Made by a program: the position numbers and the translations under genes | Shown here: positions 36,110-46,915 of the stretch, piece after piece | How positions within the stretch are numbered: the first letter of the stretch is position 1 | Layout: each line of letters begins with the position of its first letter | The notes under the pieces: generated by a model | What the model was told of the DNA's origin: nothing | The model's input: the letters and a program-made list of their open reading frames with translations, nothing else | Database searches by the model: none | From: Euglena gracilis | Lineage: Eukaryota; Euglenida; Euglenophyceae; Euglenales | Direction: 5' to 3' | Assembly: GCA_039621445.1 (NCBI GenBank) | Contig: CP154956.1 | Span: 97,530,406 to 97,594,405, forward strand | DNA length: 64,000 bases

Positions 36110-38530
36110 CCTCCCCTGGGCCCCCATTTCTGGATGTGTGAGACCAGAACGGGGGGGGGGAAGCCCTGGGGTATTTCTTCCCCGGGACCCCCATTTCTGG
36201 ATGGTTCAGGCCAGAACGTGGGGGGCGGGGGCAGCCCTGGGGTATTTCTTCCCCTGGACCCCCGTTTCTGGATGGGTTCGGGCCAGAACGGGGGGGGGGA
36301 TCAGATTATTTTTGTTTGCGAGCCCCAGTCCCCAACCTGAGCATGATTTGGCAGAACCGTGCTGGGGGGGGGGGCTGATCGAGGGTTATTTTAAATTTCC
36401 CTCGACTAAAGTCGGCTGTGCTTTTATGGAATGTTCACAGGGTTCGAAGAATTATTTGCTGCTGTGTGATTTTTATTAAGGCTGTCCAAGGTTCGCATGT
36501 TTTTTGGACCAGCGACAGTGGAAAGCAACGGACAGCCAGGGTATGCGGCTGGTCCAGATTTTGCAGCGAGCTCCACAGCTTTCTGCGGTTGTGGACCCAG
36601 CCCTGGCTGGGCTGAACCGCGATCCCAATGCCAGAAGGAGCCCAGTTTTTATGTCGGAGATTTTTGGGTTTCTTTCCCCATCAGGTTACGGCGGTCAGCC
36701 AACACCTGGGGGGGGGGGGTGTATAAAACCCTGAATTAAGGCTGTTTCGTGCCGAATCCAGGGGTGACAGACCAGATGTTTTTTCCCGATCCTGAACTTT
36801 GGCTGGCTGGCCGAATTCAGGGGGGGGGGACAACATTAAATTCCCCCCCCACAGATTTACGGCTGTGGACCGATAATCTGGGTTCTTGGGGCAGAAATAA
36901 TGGTTATTTTTCCTCCTCCTCCTGGAACCTGGGCTGGTGGTCAGGTCGGGGGGGGGGGAGGAATGTCAATCCCTCCCCAGCAGAAATGCGGCTGGAAGTA
37001 TGCCGAATTCTGGGCTGGGGGGGGGCAGCCGGTCAGACATTTCTTTTTAAAACACTTTCCCCCTGCCCTGGGCTGGCCGAGGCCGAAGGCAGGTCGGGGG
37101 GGGGGAGGTCAGGCTGGGCAGACTTTTTTAAAACTCTTTCCCCCTGCCCTGGGCTGGCCGAGGCCGAAGGCAGGTCGGGGGGGGGTCAGGCTGGGACTTT
37201 TTTATACTCTTTTCCCCCTGACCTGAGCTGGCTGATGGCAGGTCGGGGGGGGGGGTCTGATTGGACAGACTTTTTTATGCTTTTTCCCCCCCTGACCTGC
37301 GCTGGCCGATGCCAGGTCGGGGGGGGGGTCAGGCTGAGCAGCAGGAAATACACTTTTTTTCCACCCAGCCAATTGAGTTTCCAGTTGACTGACCCGGGTC
37401 GTCATGGAGCCAATGGCCGATGTCATTTACAGCCATCTGACATGTTCAGATGCCAGGTGAGGCTGTTTTAATGGATTCTTTTTTCAGTTCACCCAGCAGG
37501 TTTGGAGTCATTTGGGTTATTTCGTCCACGCTGTGACCCGGGTTGCTGACCTCCAGGTCCAGGCGTTCAGTGGCACCGGAATAATTTTAAGTGGTTATAG
37601 CCTGGACAGTTTATTATGGACCTCCACCAGGTTTTTGGTTTTGCAGAACCGAAGGCCCTGGGCTGGGGGGGGGGGCAGCATTTTTATCTCTCCCAGCCGA
37701 AATATGGCTGAAAGAATGCCAATTTCTGGACTGGGGGGGGGGCAGCATTATTATCTCTCCCAGCAGAAATCAGGCCGTAAGGAAGCCAATTTCTGGGCTG
37801 GGGGGGGGGGCAGCTCTTTTGGTCTCTTTTCCTTCCCGAACCTGGGTCGGCTGATGGCAGGTCGGGGGGGGGGGGCAGCAAAAATACCCAGAACCACAGA
37901 TTTGGGCTGTGGCTGATGCATTTTTACCTCCACCAGGTTTACGGTTGTACCGAACCGAAAACCCTGGGGGGGGGGGCAGGAATTTAAACGATCAGGATGA
38001 GAACGGCTGTGGCTGTGGCAGTGACAGTTTATTTTCTCAGTTTCTTTTCCCAGTTTTTTTCAGGCTTTTTTAATGGTTTGTTTGTGCATAATTTCCAGAT
38101 TCTTCACATCAAAAATAAAGAAATTCAGAGTTTCTCCCCGGGATTTTTTCTCCTGTTTTCAGACAGGGAACAGAGCCAGAATTTCGGGAAGAAATTTTGA
38201 GGATTTTCCACAGTCGGTTGGCATGAAAAATATACTCCTCTCGACCGTTTCGGGCGGGGTCAGCCCTCAACGGTGGGGGGGGGGGGGGCTGAGCGAGAAA
38301 TATGTTCCCAGAATATTTCAGCCCAAAACATAAACACCCCAGCCAGTTCGGTGACAAGAGCCCAGAACTGGGGGGGGGGGGGCAGCCCCGCACAGAAAAC
38401 AGAATTGGGTCCATTCCCCAACCTGATTTTTGGCTGTTTAGAGCCGAAATCGGGGGGGGGTCAGAATGAATTAATTGCCCCCCTGATTTAGGCTCGATCG
38501 GAGCCGAAGTTCGGGGGGGGGGGCAGAATA
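36110..38530. repeat. G-tract minisatellite region
   Basis: Repeating units of 45-110 bp each carry a run of 8-13 G preceded by words such as CTGGGCTGGCCGAGGCCGAAGGCAGGTC, GGACCCCCGTTTCTGGATGG or CAGAACCGNNNNCCCTGGGCT. The clearest near-identical units are at 37068-37100 and 37141-37180. The frames through it have no family resemblance. Confidence 0.75.
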
Positions 38531-38820
38531 CAGAATTTAAAAAGTGCGTTGTCCCCTCTGCAGGGTCTTCCTCTTCCGTATTGTTCCTTTTTTCACCCTA
38601 CTTCCATTGTCACATATCTACATTCAATTCACTCTTGCACATCAAATCAACAATTCACAATTGTGTGCGGTGCTGAACGTTTGGTGTGGCTTGGCGCGCA
38701 CAAGCATGCACACAGCGGGGAATCAGGGAGGGGAAAAGCAAGTAGGGAGTCCACGGGCCGAGGTTGGGGAAATTCCAGGTTTAACCCCGTTCCTAGCAAC
38801 AGCCCAAAGCACTCCGGGGG

Positions 38821-39957
38821 GTGGACCTGAGCCCACCCACCCCCTGCATTCGGTGTGTCCGGTTCCCCTCGAGGGGGCCGGGCAGGGTGGGGCGTGTGCC
38901 GAGACCACGGGAACTGGAGCCCTCCGGGTTGCGGGGGGGGACAGTCCTCGGGGGGGATCGGGGGAAAACCTGCCGATGCACCCAGGAGTGGCTGACGGCC
39001 ACGGAATTTTTGCAAATCGATCCTACGCCGGGGACCCCGAGGACGGGTTCCGCGGACACAACCCGGTCAGCCGATCTCTACCAATCCGCCCCCCAGCCTG
39101 CATCGGCGGGGGCGGCCCGAGCCCCCGCTGAGCGGTCCTCATCGTCAACCACCGCGCGCCCGGCAAGGGAAGGGATATCCATGCCGCAATCCGCGTATGC
39201 ATTCCCCCGCCGATCGAGCACCGCCGCAGTCATCAGAGCAGAGCCGCTGTCCGTGTCACAGCGCCAACCGTCGTCCTCCGCGGCCCAACGTGCACCGTCC
39301 CATCCGCAACCGTCCCGCGCGCAAGTGCAGCAGTCCGCGCTGTCGTCGCATCCGTCTGCACCGGCATCGTGACTCCCCAGCACCGCCGCCCCACCAGCGC
39401 ACCGAGCAGCGCAGCATCCGGCATCACACTCGCAAGCCGCGACCACCGCCCTGTCCAAGCCGTCAGCACCGGTTTCGGTGCCGGTGGCTGCTGCCCAGTC
39501 TGTCCGAGTCCAAGTCCGACCCGTCTCCCAAGACTCTGTGCCCGTGTCAAGCCAGCCCCTGGGTGCCGAAGGCACTGATCCGCAGTGTGCCGAAGGCACG
39601 GTGTACCAGAAGGCCGTCCATCCCAACCCATCGCATGCCATGCATCAGACCCCCGCGGTGGCATTCGCCACCGGGGTGTCTCCCCAGCCAGCCATGCAGC
39701 CATCAGGCAACCCTGCCGGCGGGCCCCCGCCGGTGATGCAGTCTGCGGTGCCGGCTGCGACTGCGGCCACACCAGCGGACCCAGCCAACCCGCCCGCGTC
39801 GCGGCTCCGACCGGAGCTGCGGCTCGTGCGATCCCGCCCGGTGCCGACGAATGCAGCACCGATGCTCCTCATGCGTGCGGGGGCGAGCGTGCCCGCACCC
39901 ATGAGGGGAACCGCCATCCGAGAAGTCCAAGCAACCTCCCTGCCGCTTCTCGGGTAA
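38821..39957 (+). pseudogene. gag: E3 gag, N-terminal Pro/Ala/Ser-rich region, broken
   Basis: One frame is open from 38821 to 39957 except for a TGA at 39370-39372. It encodes Ala/Pro/Ser/Gln-rich sequence (for example ATG 39181, MPQSAYAFPRRSSTAAVIR). Near 39920-39960 the coding frame shifts by one base into the conserved gag core. The GC content and codon use match the downstream E3 genes. No LTR or primer site was identified upstream. Confidence 0.5.
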
Positions 39958-41080
39958 CGCCGAGGACTGGCCCCAATGGAGGCGGCGGTGGCTCCCGTAC
40001 CTCCACGAGGTGGAGGGGATGGTCCCCCTCCTCAGCGAGGCGCAGCGGGTGGCGCTGCTGCGGAGTACGGTGGATGAGGCGACGGCGTTGCACATCGACT
40101 TGATGGTGGAGACCTACCCTGAGATGCCGTTCGAGGAGCTGTGGGCGGGGCTGGACCTGGAGTTGGGTGGAGACGACCGAGAAGCAGTACGAAGGAAGCT
40201 CCGTCACCTCAAGGTGGTGACGCGGGGCAAGCTGACGGAGCGAGAGTGGCGGGAGTACTTCGCCAACGCCAAGGCGCTGGCGATGCAGATCAGGGACATG
40301 ACGGACGTGGAGCTAGCCCGCCTGGTTGTGGACCAGCTGGGCCAGCCATGGAGGAAGCGGCTGGCCCATGAAGAGGATCGGCGCCGTGACCACGCGGCGC
40401 TGGTCCTGGAAGGCCTACCGGAGGATGTGACGGTGGCGGAGGCGACGGAGATGGTGGTGGAGGAGACGGGTGTCGTGCCGATGAAAGTGGATCGCCAAGG
40501 CAGAAGAATCAAGGTGGTCCTGGCGAATGATGACCACCGGGTGGCCATCAAGGCGGTGTACGACCGGCAGAAGCTGTCTGGTGGAGCCATCGTCCGGGTG
40601 GCCCCGGACACAGTGGAGTTCACCGCCACCCAAGTCAACGACCTCATGGTGCGGTGGCTGAGGGTGGACCAGCGGGCCGCCACCGGCGACCCCGAGCCGG
40701 CCCACCGCAAACCGGCGGCACCCACAAGATGGCAGCGGGAAGTGGATGTCGAAGATGAAGATGATGAGACCGACACGAAGGCCAATCAAGGAGTCCAGGA
40801 GGAGTCCAACATCAAGGAAGTGAAGAAGGAAGCGGCGAAGAAAGAAAAGGAAGGAGAAGCGAAGAAGGTGGACGAGACCAAGGACTCCAACAATGCCCAA
40901 GGCTGGGCTGGCCGAGGCAAAGGCAATCAGCAGCCGTGGAATGAAGGATGGACCGGCAAAGGTGAAGGCAAGGGGAAAGATGGTGGAAAAGGCAAAGGCA
41001 ATGGTAAGGGGAAAGGTAAAGGCGGTGAGAAGGGTTCCGGCAAAGGAGAAGCGGCCGGGACGACATCGACGCAGCAATGA
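39926..41080 (+). CDS. gag: E3 gag core
   Basis: The frame begins FSGNAEDWPQWRRRWLPYLH, which corresponds to the gag core of E2 (DRSPDWQNFEADWEMYW), and continues LLRSTVDEATALHIDLMVE and LTEREWREYFANAKALAMQ. There is no CCHC zinc knuckle. Instead the C-terminus is a long Gly/Lys-rich tract (GKGEGKGKDGGKGKGNGKGK) that may bind RNA. The frame ends at TGA 41078-41080 (CAA TGA CGG), after which pol is open in the same frame. Confidence 0.75.
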   Translation, partial: SKQPPCRFSGNAEDWPQWRRRWLPYLHEVEGMVPLLSEAQRVALLRSTVDEATALHIDLMVETYPEMPFEELWAGLDLELGGDDREAVRRKLRHLKVVTRGKLTEREWREYFANAKALAMQIRDMTDVELARLVVDQLGQPWRKRLAHEEDRRRDHAALVLEGLPEDVTVAEATEMVVEETGVVPMKVDRQGRRIKVVLANDDHRVAIKAVYDRQKLSGGAIVRVAPDTVEFTATQVNDLMVRWLRVDQRAATGDPEPAHRKPAAPTRWQREVDVEDEDDETDTKANQGVQEESNIKEVKKEAAKKEKEGEAKKVDETKDSNNAQGWAGRGKGNQQPWNEGWTGKGEGKGKDGGKGKGNGKGKGKGGEKGSGKGEAAGTTSTQQ

Positions 41081-41086
41081 CGGGGC
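41075..41086 (+). promoter_or_regulatory. Gag-pol in-frame stop, possible readthrough site (E3)
   Basis: CAA TGA CGG with no frame change before pol. UGA followed by C is a context known to favour readthrough in eukaryotes. This is the third element in the window with gag and pol separated only by a stop. Confidence 0.5.
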
Positions 41087-43762
41087 CGTCCAGGTCCCGA
41101 GGGGAAGGGCCTGGACCGGCAGTCAACCCCCCAGCCGACATCCGCACCAGGGACAAGGCTGGTAAGAGCAGTGGAGTATGAAGAAGAAGGATGGCGGCTG
41201 GTCCAAAGAAAGAGAAGAGGCAGGAAGTCTCCAAAGGAAGGGGAGAGACCCTGCCTGCGGCAGGTGTCGAAGGCGAAGCCGACACCATCGTCCCCACCAA
41301 CATCACCGAGCGTGCCGAAGGCGAAGGTGACATCATCGTCCTCATCAACGCCGACGGCATCGGCAACGAAGACATCATCGACCACATCAACGCCGACGGC
41401 ATCGGCAACGAAGACCGCATCGAGATCGAGTCTACCAAGATCCACGTCATCGCCATCATCAACACCGACAATATCATCACCGAAGGTATCACCAAGTCTC
41501 CACAAGACACCACCACAAGAAAGACAAGCACCGGCGAAGGAGGTGAAGAAAGCACCGGCGAAGAAGGAGAAGAAAGAGCCGGTGAAGAAGGCGGCGAAGG
41601 AAGAGAAGGAAAGATGGGCGCTGGACCTGTTCTCCGGAACGGGCAGTGTCAGAAGAGCGCTGGAGAAGATGGGCTTCAAGGTGATCAGCGTGGACTGGGA
41701 CGAGAAGTGGAAGCCGGACATCGTGGCCGACGTGAGGAAGTGGAGGTACTGGGAACAGTACGCTCCCGGCTACTTCGAGGTCATCGCGGCGTCCCCGCCC
41801 TGTACCGAGTACTCCGCAGCCCTCACCACCCGCAAGAGGAGGCTCCGCATGGCGGACGCGGTGGTGAAGGCCACGAGGGAGCTGGTGGAGTACTTGGCGC
41901 CTACGCGGTGGTGGATTGAAAACCCGAGGTTCGGCTTGCTGCGGTGGGGACGAGTCCTGCGTGTGGTGAGGTACGTGGATATCGACTACTGCCGCTTCGC
42001 GGAGTACGGGTATCGCAAGCCGACCCGCTTCTGGGTCAGCGACGCGATGGCGAAGGAGCTGGACGACGTCATCTGTGGTGGGAAGTGCGGCAGCATGGTG
42101 GAAGGACCAGACGGCGTACGACGACATCGGCTACAGCTGGGAGGCAGTGGCGGCGAGCGCAGGTGCACAGGGAAGGAGGCCTACCGCATCCCGGAGGGAG
42201 TGGTGCGGTACCTGTGCCTGGGGGAGAAGGCACAGGAAGAAGTGGCGGCGGCGGAGGAGGCGAAGAAGGTGCGGAAGGTGGTGGTGCGGCCGTGGCAGCA
42301 CCTCCCGAACCGGCCGTTCACGGTCGGCCGGATGGAGCACCGTGGGGGGTGCTACCAGCTGCTGATGGACGTGGAGGTGGAGGCAGGCGGGATGAAGATC
42401 CAGGCGAAGGCCTTGATCGATACGGGGGAGCAGACCTCCCTCGTGAAGAAGGAGCTGTTCCCGGAGTCGGTGTTCCACGCGGCAACAAGATCCTTGGTGC
42501 TGCGCACGGTGAGCGGAGAAGCACTACCCGGAGGACAACGAGAAGCAGAGCTGAAGCTGTCCTTCGCGGCCCAGACCGACGACGAGGAGCGGAGACCGAG
42601 GACGTGGACGACGAAGGTGGTGGCGTACGACGGCTGCATCAGCACGGATCTGATCCTGGGGTATCCATGGCTCCGGGAGAACCGGCTGGATGTCCAGCCA
42701 TGGCGCGACACCTTGCAGCTCCACGCGGACCCCAAGTGGATCCTGAGGCGGCGTGGAGACGCAGAGAAGAAAGAGGAAGATGATGATGAAGACGAAGACG
42801 AGCTGGACGGCTACCTCTCCACGGTGAAGAAGATGCGGCAGCTGACCACGGACGAGGCAGCAGTCCGAGAAGTGGCAATGATGCTGAAGGAGGCCGAAGA
42901 AGCGGCGAAGGCGGTGCGAGGGGTGGTGGAGGCCGGCTACCGGAAGGAGGCAGGCAAGCTGGTGAAGGGTTCCGTCTGGTGCGTGCCAGATGCCCTGACC
43001 GAGCGGGCAATCCGAGAGCAGCACCGGGCGTCGGGGCACGTCGGTGGTGAGCGCCTCCTCGATGAGGCCAGCCGGAACTTCCAGTTTGCGGTGCCCTCCA
43101 GAGCACGCGAGCTGGCGGGCAAGATTCTGGCGGTGTGCGAGTTCTGCCAGGCGTCGGAGCACCCACACAAACCCCTCCGGCTCCGCATCACGCCCACGCC
43201 AGTGCCACCCCATGTGATGTGTTCGGTGAGCGTGGATCTGTTCCAGATGCCGGAGGTGGAGGTGGAGGGCGGCAAGCTGGTGAAATTGTTCGCTGCATGC
43301 ATCGATCGGCACTCCGGCTGGGCGATCGCAACCGTGCACCACACCCGCGGGCTAACGGCGGAGGCGGTGGCTAAGGCTATGTATGAGCAGTGGGCGCAGT
43401 TCGGCGTGCCAAGCGTCATCACGTCGGACCGGGGCCCCCACTTCGTGGGGGCCTGGTGGAGGGCAATGTGCGCAAGACTGGGGGTGCGCCATGCCTTCTC
43501 CCAAGCATACCACCACGAGGGCAACGCCCGTGCGGAGGTCCTCGGCGCGCAGATCCAGAAGCGGCTAAGGAAGATGAAGGCGGCGGAGGGCGTGGAGTGG
43601 CCGGAGGCGCTGCCGCGGGCCCTGCGGACCTTGCACGACAGTGCTGGGCCCAGCGGCCTGAGCCCCTTCCAGGTGCTCTTCGGCCGCGAGCGGTGGTATG
43701 GCGGGGTGCCGTACCAGCCGCCCACGCGGGCCGAGGACGCGGTCGCCTTCTTCGAGCGCACA
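41081..43762 (+). CDS. pol: E3 pol: C5-cytosine DNA methyltransferase, protease, integrase; no reverse transcriptase
   Basis: In order: a charged Ser/Thr/Lys linker; a methyltransferase (ALDLFSGTGSVRRALEKMGF near 41620, VISVDWD, IAASPPCTEYSAAL with the catalytic Cys near 41800, RWWIENPRFGLLR near 41910, YRKPTRFWV); a protease (ALIDTGEQTSLVKKELF near 42410, ILGYPWLREN); an acidic linker; and integrase with HHCC (REQHRASGHVGGERLL, CEFCQAS) and catalytic D in SVDLFQM, D in VITSDRGPHFVG and E in HEGNARAEVLG. About 590 bp separate protease from integrase, and no RT or RNase H motif is present, whereas the relative E2 has about 2.1 kb of RT-RNase H there. The frame is unbroken across the gap, so the absence is not due to recent decay. 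It is lost at 43762, in integrase. Confidence 0.9.
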
Positions 43763-44822
43763 GGACATCGATCATCGTGTTGCGAAGATCCTGAACGAGG
43801 AGCACGCCAAGACAGCCGAGGTGGTCAACAAGCGGAGGAAATAGCTGCCTGAGCTGGAGATCAACGACAAGGTTTGGTATCTCCGCCCACGCACCCGCAC
43901 CGGCGAGAAGCTGGAGACGTACTGGATGGGGCCGTGCGTTGTGGCAGAGGGCACCAGTGAGCGCACGTACGTGCTCCAGATGGAGGATGGCCGGAAGCAG
44001 GTGGCCCACCGATCCCAAATCAAGAGCTACCGCCACGATCCAGCCCTCATGGGGCCACCGCTCCGTCTCTTCCACTTCCGCCAATCCAGGCCGGAGGAGG
44101 GTTCCCGGCAGGACGAGTGGGAGGTGGAGGCGGTGGTCACCCACCGGGGCGATGCCAACGGCGACCTCGAGTTCCTCGTCAAGGGGCTGGGGTTCGAGGA
44201 GAAGACGTGGGAGCCGCTGCGGCACTTCTTCCACCGGTACGCCTCCCCCATCGTGTCGTACTTCGTCGAACACGACATCAAGGAGGACATCATGAAGTAC
44301 CTTTCGAGGTTCCCGGAGGAAGCACACATCGCCATCTGCCACGCCGTGGAGATCGAGAAGGAGAAGGAGAAGGAGTTTGGGCTATCCTGGGAGGAGCCAC
44401 CAGAGGAGTGGATGTGGCAGGACCCCGAGGACGGAGAAGTATTTCGAGAAGGTGATGATTCTGCTGGAGACGATGATGAAGGTGATGGAGGAGACGAAGG
44501 AGATCGAGACCAAGAAGACGGAGGAGATGCTGGCCCGGCGGGTTCCCAACAAGCGGCCCACCCCAGGTACCCGGTCAGGGTCCACCGGCAGCCCGCGAGC
44601 GGCAAGCGCCCCGTCTCCGTGCGATCCGCGTCTGTGAGGGATGTGCTCTCCCGCGCTTCCCTTGCCCCAGCTCCACCGTCCACCACCCCATCACTCCCCA
44701 TGTCACACGCGTACCCTCCCCGCAGTCCAGGCGTACCTCAGAGACCCGGTCCCCGAGTCTCCCCTGCCCCCACGGGTAGAGGTCGCCGCCCCCGCGTGTC
44801 GAGTTCCCGTGCACCCCCATGA
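43763..44822 (+). pseudogene. pol: E3 integrase C-terminus and chromodomain, frame-shifted and with one stop
   Basis: After FFERT the coding continues one frame over (DIDHRVAKILNEEHAKTAEV), consistent with loss of two bases in the CACA run at 43758-43762. A TAG at 43842-43844 interrupts it. Then KVWYLRPRTRTGEKLETYWM matches the E2 integrase tail, and a chromodomain follows (DEWEVEAVVTHRGDANGDLE, EEKTWEPLRHFF). The C-terminal tail is acidic (DDSAGDDDEGDGGDEGD) and then Pro/Arg/Ser-rich. Confidence 0.82.
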
Positions 44823-45450
44823 CCCGTCCCTGCGGCGAGAGGGCACCACCACCGGAGGCGTGCCCCTGCATGGCCACGGTGCGACCCGGCCCTTCCTTCT
44901 CAACAAGGAGGCCACCCCTACCCCCTGCCTACACCCCATGGGGAAATGGAAAAGGCCTGGCGTCAACCTTTGATTTTCTCCATGGTGGTCGTGTTCCAGC
45001 CCATCTTTCTGTTCCTTCCCCTCGCCTTCGACGCTCAGGACAGGCGGCTGGCAGCGCGCGCGCAGGAGCTGAGCTGTCGTCGTGAGGAGATGCGGTGACG
45101 TCGGCGGCAGCTGGCTCACCCCCTACTGACCTGATGGATACTGTGGAGGCTCTCACCCACCAACCCAACCTCTTACTGGTGTGCCACCCCTCCCCTCTCT
45201 TCCCCAACCAAGGCTGAGCCACGGTGAGCCCGGCCGAGGCCGAGCCAGGAGAAGGGAGACCGGAGAGAGCCCAGAGAGGAGAGAGAGAGGAGAGGAGAGG
45301 AGGGCGACGAGGCACGGGGGCGAAAGCCCCGGGGAGAGGCGGGCAAAGAAGGAGAGGAAAGGAGAAAGAAAGGGGACCCAAGGGGGGAAACCCAACCGAC
45401 CCCGGGGGCAAAGGGGGCCCAGAGGGGACCCAGGGAAGACCAAAGGACCC
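44823..45450. other. No gene recognised
   Basis: GC-rich sequence after the E3 stop. It should contain the E3 3' LTR if the element is complete, but no second copy is present to define it. From about 45240 it becomes purine-rich (GAGAGAGAGGAGAGGAGAGG). Confidence 0.4.
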
Positions 45451-45454
45451 GGAC

Positions 45455-46915
45455 CGGGGGCACCCAAGAGCGGCCCAGGGGTGGCCGCCCAAGACCACCC
45501 GGGGGGGGGGGCACGAGCGGCCCAGGGGGGCCGGCAAAAAAAAAAGGCGGCCGGGGGGCCGCGCCCACACCCGGGGGGGGGAACACAAGAGCGGCCCAGG
45601 GGGGGCCGCCCACGACCCCGGGGGGGGGGGCGCCGAAAAGCGGCCCAGGGGGGGGGGGGCCCGCCCCGTCCCCAGGGGGGGGGGGCGCCGAAAAGCGGCC
45701 CACGGTGTGCCGCCAAGACCCCGGGGGGGGGGGGGGGAGGAAAAGCGGCCCAGGGGGGCCGCCCACGACCCCGAGGGGGGGGGGGGGCGCGAAAAGCGGC
45801 CCAGGGGGGCCGCCCACGACCCGGGGGGGGGGGGGCGCCGAAGAACGGCCCAGGGGGGCCGCCCAGACCCCAGGGGGGGGGCGAAAAGCGGCCCTGGGGG
45901 GGCCGCCCAGACCCCACGGGGGAGGGGGGGGGGGCGCCGAAAAGCGGACCAGGGGGGGCCCCCCACACCCCCCCGGGGGGGGGGGGGGGGGGCACGCACG
46001 GCCCAGGGGGGCCGGCAAAAAAAAAGCAGCCGGGGGGCCGCGCCCACACCCGGGGGGGGAACCCAAGAGCGGCCCAGGGGCGGCCGCCAACGACCCCGGG
46101 GGGGGGGGCGCCGAAAAGGGGCCCAGGGGGGGCCGCCCAGACCCCGGGGGGGGGGGGGCGCCGAAAAGCGGCCCAGGGGGCCGCACAGACCCCAAGGTGG
46201 GGGGGGCGCCGAAAAGCGGCCCAGGGGGGCCGCCCAAGACCCACCCGGGGGGGGGGGGGGGCACGCACGGCCCAGGAGGGCCGGCAAAAAAAAAAGCGGC
46301 CGGGGGGCCGCGCACACACCCGGGGGTGGGGAACCCATGAGCGGCCCAGGGGGGCGCCCACGACCCCAGGGGGGGGGGGGGGCCCCACAACGCGGCCCCG
46401 GGGGGGACGCCGAAAAGCGGCCCAGGGGGGGCCGCCCAGACCCCAGGGGGGGGGGGGCCGAAAAGCGGCCCAGGGGAGCCGCCCAGACCCCGGGGGGGGG
46501 GGGGCGCCGAAAAGCGGCCCAGGGGGGCCGCCCACGACCCGAGGCGGGGGGGGGCGCCGAAGAACGGCCCAGGGTGGCCGCCCAGACCCCAGGGGGGGGG
46601 GGGCGCCGAAAAGCGGCCCAGGGGGCCCGCCCAGACCCCGGGGGGGGGGGGGCGCCGAAAAGCGGCCCAGGGGGGCTGCCCAGACCCCAGGGGGGGGGGG
46701 CCGAAAAGCGGCCCAGGGGGGGCCGCCCAGACCCCAGGGAGGGTGGCGCCGAAAAGCGGCCCAGGGGGGCCGTCCAGACCCCAGGGGGGGGGGCGCCGAA
46801 AAGCGGCCCAGGTGGGCCGGCCACCGGGGGGGGGGGGGGGGCACGCACGGCCCAGGGGGGCCGGCAAAAAAAAAAGCGGCCAGGGGGACCGCCAGCCCCA
46901 AAGGGGGGGGGGGGC
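45455..46915. repeat. Long G-tract minisatellite with GCGCCGAAAAGCGGCCCAGG units
   Basis: A 1.46-kb array of about two dozen units of 45-65 bp. The common unit is a run of 8-18 G, then GCGCCGAAAAGCGGCCCAGG, then GGGGCCGCCCAGACCCC. A second type has GCACGCACGGCCCAGG, then GGGGGCCGGCAAAAAAAAA and GCGGCCGGGGGGCCGCGCCC. The two types alternate in a higher-order pattern of roughly 280-500 bp. Long Gly/Arg/Pro-rich frames on both strands are shadows of the repeat. Confidence 0.92.

Noticed and set aside
29419-43762. Dinoflagellate origin, suggested by retrotransposon methyltransferases
   Set aside because: The introns fit the euglenid nonconventional rule including the paired intron ends, which dinoflagellate introns do not show.
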